NCBI GenBank assembly: GCA_900552365.1
Contig: URZP01000062.1
Span: 1 to 7,938 of the forward strand
Reading direction: 5' to 3'
Source of the DNA: an uncultured Coriobacteriaceae bacterium
GTDB taxonomy: Bacteria > Actinomycetota > Coriobacteriia > Coriobacteriales > Eggerthellaceae
Length of the DNA: 7,938 bases
Position 1 is the stretch's first letter, and each line of letters begins with the position of its first letter. Of the stretch, positions 1 to 6,157 are shown in pieces. Made by a program: the position numbers and the translations under genes. The notes under the pieces were generated by a model, which saw only the letters and a program-made list of their open reading frames with translations, ran no database searches and was not told the DNA's origin.

Positions 1-15
1 AGTAGAGGGGGTATG

Positions 16-21
16 TATACT
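16..21 (+). promoter_or_regulatory. Possible -10 box upstream of echA
   Basis: TATACT at 16-21 differs from the sigma-70 type TATAAT at one position. It would place a transcript start near base 28 and give a 5' leader of about 75 nt before echA. A -35 box would fall off the left edge of the window, so it cannot be checked. The rest of 1-92 shows no convincing gene, hairpin or long dyad. This is weak, single-motif evidence. Confidence 0.25.
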
Positions 22-92
22 GACTAGCTTCGGAAGATCCTAGCAATGTTTACGATCATCCCTGGGAGAGTTCAGTTGTAAGACGGCAAATC

Positions 93-99
93 GGAGGAG
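93..99 (+). promoter_or_regulatory. Ribosome binding site of echA
   Basis: GGAGGAG sits 4 nt before the ATG at 104 (6 nt counting from the GGAGG core). This near-consensus Shine-Dalgarno fixes the echA start at 104 and argues against internal ATG codons as the start. Confidence 0.8.
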
Positions 100-103
100 A
101 GAC

Positions 104-2011
104 ATGATCCTAATAGGAACCTTAATCCTGCTCCCGCTTGTTGTCGCCATCCTCTTGCTTCTGCTGAAGCAAGACGGCGTCCGTAATGCGCTCGTGTGTG
201 TTGCGGCGGCGGCAATCGCGGTACTCTCGGTCGCTTTGGCGATCAGTTATCTACGAACGGGCTGGATCGCCTTCAGCTATTCGTCTGAAATCGTCAACAT
301 CTGTTGCACGGTGTTCAGCGTGTTGCTGGCTGTGGCCATCCTGTCGTTCTCGATCAAGTACAAGAATATTCTGGTTACCGCTCTTGCAGTTATCCAGCTT
401 GCTGGCTCTTTGGTCTTCGAGTTCGTTTATTCGAAGGGCATTGAAGTCCAGCAGGGTCTTTACATTGACTCGCTGAGCGTGATCATGGCTCTGATCATCG
501 GCATCATCGGCAGCGGCATCACCGTTTACGCCCTTGGTTACATGATCGATTTCCAGCATCATGAGCCCGAAGGTGCCAAGGATCGTCGCAACATCTTCTT
601 CGCGATCATGTACCTGTTCCTGTCCGCGATGTTCGTCATCGTCTTCGCGAACAACCTTAGCTGGCTCTTTACCGGCTGGGAGATCACCACGGTCTGCTCG
701 TTCCTGCTTATCGGCTACACCAAGACCGAAGAGGCCATCAACAACGCCTTCAGGCAGATCATCTTCAATATGCTTGGCGGCATCGGCTTCTTGGTTGCCC
801 TTTATTGGTGCGCCATCAACCTGCACACCCTCGACTTCGCGGAGTTCATCAAGATCGGCTTGGTCAACCCCTCGCTCGTGGCCGTGCCCGTTGGCTTCCT
901 TGCTTTTGCTGGTCTTACCAAGGCCGCACAGATGCCGTTCCATACGTGGCTTCTTGGCGCCATGGTCGCACCTACGCCCACCAGTGCCTTGCTTCACTCT
1001 TCGACCATGGTCAAGGCCGGTGTCTTCCTGCTTATCAAGCTTGCTCCGCTGTTCCTTGTTTGTCCTGCTCCGGCAATCATGGTCATCCTGGTCGGTGGCA
1101 TCACGTTCGTGCTTTGCTCGTTCATGGCTATTTCGCAGTCCAATGCCAAGCGCGTCCTGGCTTACTCGACCATCGCAAACCTTGGCTTGATCGTTGCTTG
1201 CGCAGGCGTCGGCACCGCCGAGGCTATCTGGGCTGCAATTCTGCTCACCATCTTCCATGCCGCTGCCAAGTCGCTGCTCTTCCTGTGCGTCGGCACCGCT
1301 GAGCATCACATCGGCTCTCGCGACATCGAGTCCATGGATCTGCTGTTCGACCGTATGCCTAGGCTTGCTCGCCTCATGATGCTCGGCATCATGTGCATGT
1401 TCGTCGCACCGTTCGGCATGCTCATCGCCAAGTGGGCAACGCTTGTTTCCTTCGTTGACCAGGGTCAGATCGCCCTTATCATCATGCTCGCCTACGGCTC
1501 TGCCGCAACGTTCATGTTCTGGGGCAAGTGGATCGGCAAGCTCTCTGGCATTGCGGGTTCGCCTGAGAACGTCGAGATCACCGTTCATAAGAGCGAGTGG
1601 GTCTCCCTCATGATCATGGCCATCATCGCAGTCGTTGCCTGTGTTTGCCTGCCCGCAGTGTCCAACCTGTTCGTCGAGCCCTACATCCATGGCGTATCGC
1701 ATACGGTTGGTCAGGCTATCACCACCGATAACCTCTGGATCTCCTCCATCCTCGCTGTGTTCGTCGTGATCTTCCTGTTCGGCGGCCTTAACGGCAAGTC
1801 GAAGCAGAAGAGGGTCGACGTCTACCTCGCCGGTGTCAACACTCAGAACGATCGCCGTATGTTCACGAACTCTCTGTCCGGCGAATCTGAAGCAACCGTG
1901 CGTAACTTCTACCTTGACAACATCTTCGGCGAATCCAAGTTTCGCCGCGTCGGTGAGGTTATGTGCTCCGTAATCATCGTGGTTGCCCTTGTTGCAGCCG
2001 CCATCATGTAG
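104..2011 (+). CDS. echA: Ech hydrogenase subunit A, NuoL-like proton-pumping membrane subunit
   Basis: Large integral membrane subunit of an Ech-type energy-converting [NiFe] hydrogenase. It belongs to the Mrp/NuoL/M/N antiporter-like family and is expected to carry ion translocation in the membrane arm. The 635-residue protein is a chain of hydrophobic helices from residue 1 to the C-terminus, with one longer hydrophilic stretch around 563-615. Conserved channel residues are visible: E193 in GWE, K273 and H280 in LTKAAQMPFHTWL, H298 and K304 in LLHSSTMVKAG, H385 and K389 in FHAAAKSLLF, and K443 in IAKW. These match the buried charged residues of NuoL-type half channels. It is first of six ech genes; echB follows after 17 nt. 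The alternatives HyfB/HycC or NuoL are less likely because the downstream order fits echBCDEF. Family membership is very sure; the exact label depends on the operon. Confidence 0.9.
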   Translation: MILIGTLILLPLVVAILLLLLKQDGVRNALVCVAAAAIAVLSVALAISYLRTGWIAFSYSSEIVNICCTVFSVLLAVAILSFSIKYKNILVTALAVIQLAGSLVFEFVYSKGIEVQQGLYIDSLSVIMALIIGIIGSGITVYALGYMIDFQHHEPEGAKDRRNIFFAIMYLFLSAMFVIVFANNLSWLFTGWEITTVCSFLLIGYTKTEEAINNAFRQIIFNMLGGIGFLVALYWCAINLHTLDFAEFIKIGLVNPSLVAVPVGFLAFAGLTKAAQMPFHTWLLGAMVAPTPTSALLHSSTMVKAGVFLLIKLAPLFLVCPAPAIMVILVGGITFVLCSFMAISQSNAKRVLAYSTIANLGLIVACAGVGTAEAIWAAILLTIFHAAAKSLLFLCVGTAEHHIGSRDIESMDLLFDRMPRLARLMMLGIMCMFVAPFGMLIAKWATLVSFVDQGQIALIIMLAYGSAATFMFWGKWIGKLSGIAGSPENVEITVHKSEWVSLMIMAIIAVVACVCLPAVSNLFVEPYIHGVSHTVGQAITTDNLWISSILAVFVVIFLFGGLNGKSKQKRVDVYLAGVNTQNDRRMFTNSLSGESEATVRNFYLDNIFGESKFRRVGEVMCSVIIVVALVAAAIM

Positions 2012-2028
2012 GAAAGGGGATGAAGTAG

Positions 2029-2898
2029 ATGACTTTCGTCAGTGTTCTGATCGCAACCGTCGCATTTTGCGTGCTTGCTCCTATTGTCGGCTGCATCCTT
2101 GCCGGTCTTGATCGCGTGATCACCGCTCGCATGCAAGGTCGTGTCGGCCCCCCGGTCCTGCAGCCTTACTACGACGTTCGTAAGCTTCTTCAGAAGGACG
2201 AGGTTTCCGTTAACGGCGTCGACGGCATGTACATGACCGCGGCTCTGGTTTTCACCATGTTCGCAGGCGGTATCTTCTTTAGCGGCGGTAACCTGCTGAT
2301 GAGCGCCTTCATCATCACCATGGCTGCTCTGTTCTTCATCATCGCCGCTTACTCTTCGCGCAGCCCCTACGCCGAGCTCGGCGCGGCCCGCGAAACCCTT
2401 CAGGTCATGGCTTACGAGCCGATGGTCTTGTTCTTCGCCGTCGCGTTCTTCGTAGCTGCAGGCACCTTCAACGTTGCCGGCGCGTTCGATCTGGCTCAGC
2501 CCGTCATCACCAAGATCTGGCTTGCTTATCTCGGCTTCATGTTCATCTTGACCATCAAGCTGCGTAAGTCTCCGTTCGACCTTTCTTATTCGCATCACGC
2601 TCACCAGGAGCTTGTCAAGGGCGTCACCACTGAGATGAGCGGCAAGACCCTCGCTAAGGTTGAGGTCATGCATTGGTGCGAGACGGTTCTCTTCCTTGGT
2701 TGGACCGGTTTGTTCTTCGTATATGCGAACCCCGCAAGCATTGTGTTCGCCATCATCGGCGCCTTGGTCGCATGGTTCCTTGAGATCTGGATCGACAACA
2801 ACTTCGCCCGTGTCAAGTGGCAGGCGATGCTGAAGTGTGCTTGGATCGTCGGTTTGGTTTGCGGTGGTATCAACATCGCCGTCCTGATGTTGCTGTAG
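2029..2898 (+). CDS. echB: Ech hydrogenase subunit B, NuoH-like membrane anchor
   Basis: NuoH/HycD/EchB-family membrane protein of 289 residues. In group 4 hydrogenases and complex I it joins the peripheral electron-transfer arm to the proton-pumping subunits. Family signatures are GRVGPPVLQPYYDV (residues 38-50), where the cytoplasmic arm docks, then SPYAELGAARE (112-122), a charged loop EPMVLFF (130-136), and KSPFDLSYSHHAHQE (180-194) followed by VTTEMSGK. About eight hydrophobic segments can be seen, including 5-25, 69-89, 92-108, 131-150, 165-177, 219-232, 237-254 and 269-288. AAGGGG at 2014-2019 precedes the ATG by 9 nt. The 17-nt gap from echA and 12-nt gap to echC fit one operon. An ATG at 2020 runs straight into a stop and is not the start. 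Confidence 0.9.
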   Translation: MTFVSVLIATVAFCVLAPIVGCILAGLDRVITARMQGRVGPPVLQPYYDVRKLLQKDEVSVNGVDGMYMTAALVFTMFAGGIFFSGGNLLMSAFIITMAALFFIIAAYSSRSPYAELGAARETLQVMAYEPMVLFFAVAFFVAAGTFNVAGAFDLAQPVITKIWLAYLGFMFILTIKLRKSPFDLSYSHHAHQELVKGVTTEMSGKTLAKVEVMHWCETVLFLGWTGLFFVYANPASIVFAIIGALVAWFLEIWIDNNFARVKWQAMLKCAWIVGLVCGGINIAVLMLL

Positions 2899-2905
2899 AA
2901 GGAGG
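2899..2905 (+). promoter_or_regulatory. Consensus ribosome binding site of echC
   Basis: AAGGAGG lies immediately after the echB stop and 5 nt before the echC ATG at 2911. It is the closest match to anti-16S consensus in the operon. This could favour high synthesis of the small subunit relative to the membrane subunits, although that is inference. Confidence 0.8.
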
Positions 2906-2910
2906 ATTTA

Positions 2911-3354
2911 ATGAGCTATATGTCAAAATCCCCTTGGGTCATGCACTACGACGCGTCGAGCTGCAATGGCTGCGACATCGAGGTTCTTGCTGCACTGTGC
3001 CCGGGATTCGATGCCGAACGTTTCGGCGTTATCAACACCGGTAACCCTAAGCATGCCGATATCCTGCTTGTCACGGGTTCCGTGAACGATCGCAACATCA
3101 GCGTCGTCAAGCAGCTCTACGAGCAGATGGTAGAGCCCAAGGTCGTCGTCGCTTGCGGTGTTTGCGCTTGCACCGGCGGCATCTTCCACGATTGCTACAA
3201 TGTCATCGGCGGCGTTGATAAGGCAATCCCTGTTGACGTTTACGCCCCGGGATGCGCTGTTCGCCCCGAGGCCATCATCGATGCCGTTGTTCAGGCAATC
3301 GGCATTCTTGACGAGAAGGCCAAGGCTCTTGCTGCGGCTAAGAAGGGGGCATAA
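2911..3354 (+). CDS. echC: Ech hydrogenase small subunit, NuoB-like [4Fe-4S] protein
   Basis: Small electron-transfer subunit (147 residues), homologous to NuoB/PSST. It carries the [4Fe-4S] cluster closest to the NiFe site and contacts EchE and EchB. Expected cluster ligands are C18 and C21 (SSCNGCDIE), C85 in GVCACTGG and C115 in YAPGCAVRPE, which is the standard NuoB-type pattern. Additional cysteines C82, C87 and C95 crowd the same region. The protein is of group 4 size, shorter than the small subunits of classical uptake hydrogenases, with no twin-arginine signal, as expected for a cytoplasmic-facing enzyme. The last ~15 residues are Ala/Lys-rich (KALAAAKKGA). The stop codon overlaps the echD start by one base (TAATG), suggesting translational coupling. 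Confidence 0.92.
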   Translation: MSYMSKSPWVMHYDASSCNGCDIEVLAALCPGFDAERFGVINTGNPKHADILLVTGSVNDRNISVVKQLYEQMVEPKVVVACGVCACTGGIFHDCYNVIGGVDKAIPVDVYAPGCAVRPEAIIDAVVQAIGILDEKAKALAAAKKGA

Positions 3355-3866
3355 TGGCACTCGAATCCGAGTTCACCGTCATTACGCTCGAGTCGCTTCG
3401 CAATGAGTGCGCGGCTCTGGTCAACGACGGTTGGCGTTTCATTCAAACCCATTGCGTCAATACCGAGAACGACGGTGTCGACATTTACTATTCTTTCATG
3501 AAGGGCAACCTTGCTAAGAATCTGGTCGTCAAGGGTGTTACCCCCAACGACGAGGTTCCCAGCATCACCGATATGTGCCTGGCGGCGTTCGTCTTCGAGA
3601 ACGAGGCTCGCGAGCTCTTCGGCATCAACATGCAGGACATCGCCATCGACTTCGGCGGCAAGATGTACGCTCCCGCCGAGGAAACCCCGATGTGCTTCAT
3701 CTCCCCGCAGGTGCACGCCGAGAAGGAAAAGGCAAAGAAGATGGCCCTGGTCATGGAGGCCAAGAAAAAGAAAGCCGCTGAGCTTAAGGCGAAGAAAGAG
3801 GCCGAGGCTGCAGCTGCTGCCGCAGGCGACGTTGTCGAAGCCGCTCCGGCTAAGGAAGGGGAGTAG
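3354..3866 (+). CDS. echD: Ech hydrogenase subunit D, NuoC-like, with Lys/Ala-rich tail
   Basis: NuoC (30 kDa subunit)-like protein of the peripheral arm, packing against EchE; it binds no cofactor in this family. The core is residues 1 to about 118. Its signature is VPSITDMCLAAFVFENEARELFGI (69-92), shown here by the key part NEARELFGI, which corresponds to the W-x-ERE-x-x-DLFGI block of NuoC. Residues ~120-170 form a tail dominated by Lys, Ala and Glu, including MEAKKKKAAELKAKKEAEAAA and a short acidic end. It is probably a charged helix or coiled coil and looks like an addition to the usual compact EchD. AAGGGGG at 3343-3349, inside echC, is the ribosome site. The one-base overlap with echC fits coupled translation. 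Assignment rests on the motif plus position between echC and echE. Confidence 0.85.
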   Translation: MALESEFTVITLESLRNECAALVNDGWRFIQTHCVNTENDGVDIYYSFMKGNLAKNLVVKGVTPNDEVPSITDMCLAAFVFENEARELFGINMQDIAIDFGGKMYAPAEETPMCFISPQVHAEKEKAKKMALVMEAKKKKAAELKAKKEAEAAAAAAGDVVEAAPAKEGE

Positions 3867-3868
3867 TC

Positions 3869-4957
3869 ATGGGTAAAAGCTCTGTCATTCCTTTCGGTCC
3901 TCAGCACCCTGTTCTTCCCGAGCCGCTTCACCTCGATCTTGTTGTCGAGGACGAGAAGGTTCTTGAGTGCGTTCCACAGATCGGCTTCGTTCATCGTGGT
4001 CTGGAGCGTTTGTGCCAGACCAAGGACTACAACCAGTTCGTTTACGTCGCCGAGCGTATTTGCGGTATTTGCGCATTCGGTCACTCCTTGGGCTATTCCG
4101 AGACCGTCGAGAAGCTGATGGGTGTTGAGATCCCGGTTCGCGCCAAATATCTGCGTGTCATTTGGCACGAGCTCAGTCGTGTCCACTCTCACATTCTGTG
4201 GCTTGGCCTTGCTGCTGATGCATTCGGCTTCGAGAGCCTGTTCATGCATTGCTGGCGTTTGCGCGAGCGCGTGCTTGACATCTTCGAGAAGACCACCGGT
4301 GGTCGCGTTATCTTCTCCGTCGTCAAACCTGGTGGCGTTCATCGCGATATCACGCCCGATCAGTTTGATCGCATCGTCCATACCCTTGAGGGCATCAAGG
4401 ACGAGTATGCGCAGATCGTTAAGACGTTCGTTAACGACAGCTCCGTCAAGAACCGCCTTGTTGGCGTTGGTCATATTAGCAAGGAAGACGCCGCCAAGCT
4501 TAGCATGGTCGGTCCATTCCTGCGTGCTTCGGGTGTCGACTACGACGTCCGCAACCTGCGCAACGGTGGCTATGCCTATCTTGACGACTTCCAGCCTGTT
4601 ACCCGTACCGAGGGCGACTGCTATGCTCGCGTTTTGGTTCGTACGCAGGAGGTTCTGCAGTCTATTGACATCATTGAGGAAATGATCAGCAAGATCCCCG
4701 CAGGCGATATCGATGTAAAGGTCACTGGTGCTCCTGCAGATGGCGCCGAGGCTTGCAACGTGCTTGAGCAGCCGCGCGGCGAATGCTACTACTACGCCAA
4801 GGGCAATGGCACCAAGTACCTCGATCGCATGCGTATGCGCACCCCTACTTCTCAGAACCTTGCCGGTATGGCTGTGTCTCTGAAAGGCTGCGACGTTGCC
4901 GACGTCAACAACATTATCCTGACAATCGACCCCTGCATCAGCTGCACTGAAAGGTAG
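3869..4957 (+). CDS. echE: Ech hydrogenase large subunit with NiFe active site
   Basis: Catalytic subunit (362 residues), homologous to NuoD and to the large subunits of [NiFe] hydrogenases. It performs 2H+ + 2e- to H2 or the reverse, in the cytoplasmic arm. The N-terminal nickel motif is RICGICAFGHS, with ligands C65 and C68 and nearby H72. The C-terminal motif is DPCISC with C356 and C359. All four cysteine ligands are present, so this is a hydrogenase and not a complex I NuoD, which lacks them. The protein stops exactly after DPCISCTER, i.e. at the Arg of DPCxxCxxR. There is therefore no C-terminal extension to be cut off by a maturation protease, as known for EchE and CooH types. GGAAGGGGAG at 3854-3863 is the ribosome site, only 2 nt separate it from echD, and echF follows after 5 nt. 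Confidence 0.95.
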   Translation: MGKSSVIPFGPQHPVLPEPLHLDLVVEDEKVLECVPQIGFVHRGLERLCQTKDYNQFVYVAERICGICAFGHSLGYSETVEKLMGVEIPVRAKYLRVIWHELSRVHSHILWLGLAADAFGFESLFMHCWRLRERVLDIFEKTTGGRVIFSVVKPGGVHRDITPDQFDRIVHTLEGIKDEYAQIVKTFVNDSSVKNRLVGVGHISKEDAAKLSMVGPFLRASGVDYDVRNLRNGGYAYLDDFQPVTRTEGDCYARVLVRTQEVLQSIDIIEEMISKIPAGDIDVKVTGAPADGAEACNVLEQPRGECYYYAKGNGTKYLDRMRMRTPTSQNLAGMAVSLKGCDVADVNNIILTIDPCISCTER

Positions 4958-4962
4958 TCATC

Positions 4963-5349
4963 ATGGGATTCATGAGTTTGGGGAAGATGACGATCGGGTC
5001 GATTTTCAAGAAGCCCGAGACCATCCTGTACTCCGTGCAGAAAAAAGAGGCACCTGCTGGCCTTAAAGGTGAAGTAAAGATCACCGAAAGCGACTGCATC
5101 GTTTGCGGCGCATGCGAACGTGCTTGCCCGGCTGACGCAATCGTCGTTGATCGCGCGGCTCGCACGTGGTCCATCAATCACTTCCGTTGCATCATGTGCA
5201 ACATGTGCGTGCGCGGTTGCCCTAAGAAGTGCCTTGAGATGTCCACGCAGTACCCGCCTGTTGGCACCAACCGCGACAGCGATGTCCATGTCATCCCCGA
5301 GCAGCCTAAGCCCGCTCCCAAGGCAGCTCCTGCCCCGAAGGCGGAGTAG
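4963..5349 (+). CDS. echF: Ech hydrogenase subunit F, 2x[4Fe-4S] ferredoxin-like subunit
   Basis: NuoI-like iron-sulfur subunit (128 residues), expected to accept electrons from soluble ferredoxin and pass them to EchC. Two classical CxxCxxCxxxCP clusters are present: C45, C48, C51, C55 (CIVCGACERACP) and C76, C79, C82, C86 (CIMCNMCVRGCP); C90 is an extra cysteine. The N-terminus (1-35) is the amphipathic segment that lies along the arm, as in NuoI. The C-terminus (112-128) is a Pro/Lys/Ala-rich tail, PEQPKPAPKAAPAPKAE. The ribosome site is probably GAAAGG at the end of echE. A second ATG in frame at 4972 is possible but has a poorer upstream context. It is the last gene of the operon, followed by a terminator at 5445-5479. 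Confidence 0.92.
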   Translation: MGFMSLGKMTIGSIFKKPETILYSVQKKEAPAGLKGEVKITESDCIVCGACERACPADAIVVDRAARTWSINHFRCIMCNMCVRGCPKKCLEMSTQYPPVGTNRDSDVHVIPEQPKPAPKAAPAPKAE

Positions 5350-5356
5350 CCAAGAA

Positions 5357-5388
5357 AGCGATCTTCGCGTGATATTACGTGAATCGCT
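5357..5388 (+). other. Imperfect hairpin after echF
   Basis: AGCGAT (5357-5362) pairs with ATCGCT (5383-5388). Inside it, CGCGT (5366-5370) pairs with ACGTG (5377-5381, one G-T pair) around a GATATT loop. The stem is interrupted by CTT opposite A, and no T-run follows. It begins 8 nt after the echF stop. It could protect the 3' end of the ech mRNA from degradation or be a protein-binding dyad; the sequence does not decide. Confidence 0.35.
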
Positions 5389-5418
5389 GTTCATATTTCC
5401 ATCGTCTTCATGCCAAGC

Positions 5419-5427
5419 TGGTACAAT
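5419..5427 (+). promoter_or_regulatory. Extended -10 promoter motif for pgsA
   Basis: TGGTACAAT contains the TG-n extension followed by TACAAT (5422-5427), a close match to an extended -10 element. No good -35 is seen at 16-18 nt spacing, which is tolerated by extended -10 promoters. A transcript would start near 5434, only about 11 nt before the terminator stem at 5445. It is the best promoter candidate between echF and the pgsA-like gene. Confidence 0.45.
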
Positions 5428-5444
5428 GGCAAAACGATAAACGC

Positions 5445-5479
5445 GAACCGGGCTTTTATCGAGCCCGGTTCTCCTTTTT
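5445..5479 (+). terminator. Intrinsic terminator of the ech operon
   Basis: A perfect 10-bp stem, GAACCGGGCT (5445-5454) with AGCCCGGTTC (5462-5471), encloses a 7-nt loop (TTTATCG). It is followed by TCCTTTTT (5472-5479). This is a textbook rho-independent terminator on the + strand, about 95 nt past the echF stop. It separates the hydrogenase operon from the phospholipid and surface genes, although a promoter-like motif lies just upstream of it. Confidence 0.85.
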
Positions 5480-5517
5480 AGCCCACGTATGCGCATTCGT
5501 GAGGGGTTTTATAGGCT

Positions 5518-6150
5518 ATGAACAACTTGCAGGATTCCGAAAAGGTTCTGGACACTATTTTTACTGTGCCCAATCTGATTTCTTTCATCCGCTTGTGCAT
5601 GGCCCCTGTTTATCTCCTTCTTCTTTCTCGTGGTGAGAATGCCGCCGCTGCTATTCTTTTCGGCATTGCGGCAAGCACTGATTTCGTTGACGGGCAGATT
5701 GCTCGCCGCACTCACACTGTTTCAAAGCTCGGTCAGCTTCTTGATCCTGCAGTCGATCGCGTCTTCATGATCACGGCGGTCTTCGGTCTCATGTTGGTTG
5801 GCAGGCTTCCAGTTTGGGTCGTTGTCGTGGTCCTTCTGCGTGATTTGCTGCTTCTCATCGGTGGAGCATTTTTACTTCAGCGCTATAACGTTCGTGTTGC
5901 GGTTATTTATCCCGGCAAGTTCGCAACTACGTTCTTATTCGTTGGTTTTGCCGGTCTGCTCTTGAACGTCCCTCAGGTTGCGGGTCTTGGCGTTTGCGAC
6001 ATCGTGTGGCTTCCTGGTCTTAATTCCCTTACGTGGTCCTGGGGCATTTGGCCGGTATATGCAGGCTTGTTCCTTGGTGCTTTCACTACTACGTACTATG
6101 TCGTTAAAGGGTTTCAAGGAATGCGCGAAGCCCAAAGGGCTGCTAGGTAG
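5518..6150 (+). CDS. pgsA: CDP-alcohol phosphatidyltransferase, PgsA-like
   Basis: Integral membrane enzyme of phospholipid synthesis (210 residues). The family transfers a phosphatidyl group from CDP-diacylglycerol to an alcohol; the likely reaction is with glycerol-3-phosphate to give phosphatidylglycerophosphate. The full CDP-alcohol transferase motif D-x2-DG-x2-AR-x8-G-x3-D-x3-D is intact: D55, D58, G59, A62, R63, G72, D76, D80 (DFVDGQIARR, then GQLLDPAVD). The N-terminal VPNLISFIRL (17-26) is typical of PgsA. Hydrophobic segments follow at about 84-106, 107-120, 135-156 and 176-196. GAGGGG about 10 nt before the ATG is the ribosome site. Actinobacterial genomes also use this fold for cardiolipin or phosphatidylinositol-phosphate synthesis, so the acceptor substrate is less sure than the family. 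The next gene starts 7 nt after its stop, so the two are probably cotranscribed. Confidence 0.8.
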   Translation: MNNLQDSEKVLDTIFTVPNLISFIRLCMAPVYLLLLSRGENAAAAILFGIAASTDFVDGQIARRTHTVSKLGQLLDPAVDRVFMITAVFGLMLVGRLPVWVVVVVLLRDLLLLIGGAFLLQRYNVRVAVIYPGKFATTFLFVGFAGLLLNVPQVAGLGVCDIVWLPGLNSLTWSWGIWPVYAGLFLGAFTTTYYVVKGFQGMREAQRAAR

Positions 6151-6157
6151 GTTGTGA

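Noticed and set aside
13..27. Tiny leader peptide ATG TAT ACT GAC TAG
   Set aside because: The only purine-rich run lies one base before the ATG, too close for a ribosome site, and the frame has four codons; probably chance.
251..1702. Long open frame (483 codons) on the minus strand opposite echA
   Set aside because: It lies wholly antisense to a clear NuoL-family gene, its translation is rich in Asp, His, Glu and Arg with no known motif, and it reflects the codon bias of echA. It is a shadow frame.
3488..4474. Minus-strand open frame of 328 codons opposite echD and echE
   Set aside because: It crosses two well-supported genes and its translation shows only reverse-frame low complexity with no domain; a shadow.
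104..5349. Complex I (NADH dehydrogenase) fragment
   Set aside because: The six subunits resemble NuoL, H, B, C, D and I, but EchE keeps both CxxC nickel motifs, the order is that of ech, and no NuoE/F/G NADH module or NuoA/J/K/M/N genes are present.
104..5349. Formate hydrogenlyase (Hyc/Hyf)
   Set aside because: NuoC-like and NuoD-like parts are separate genes, the cluster has only six genes, and no formate dehydrogenase, HycB-type protein or formate channel is seen.
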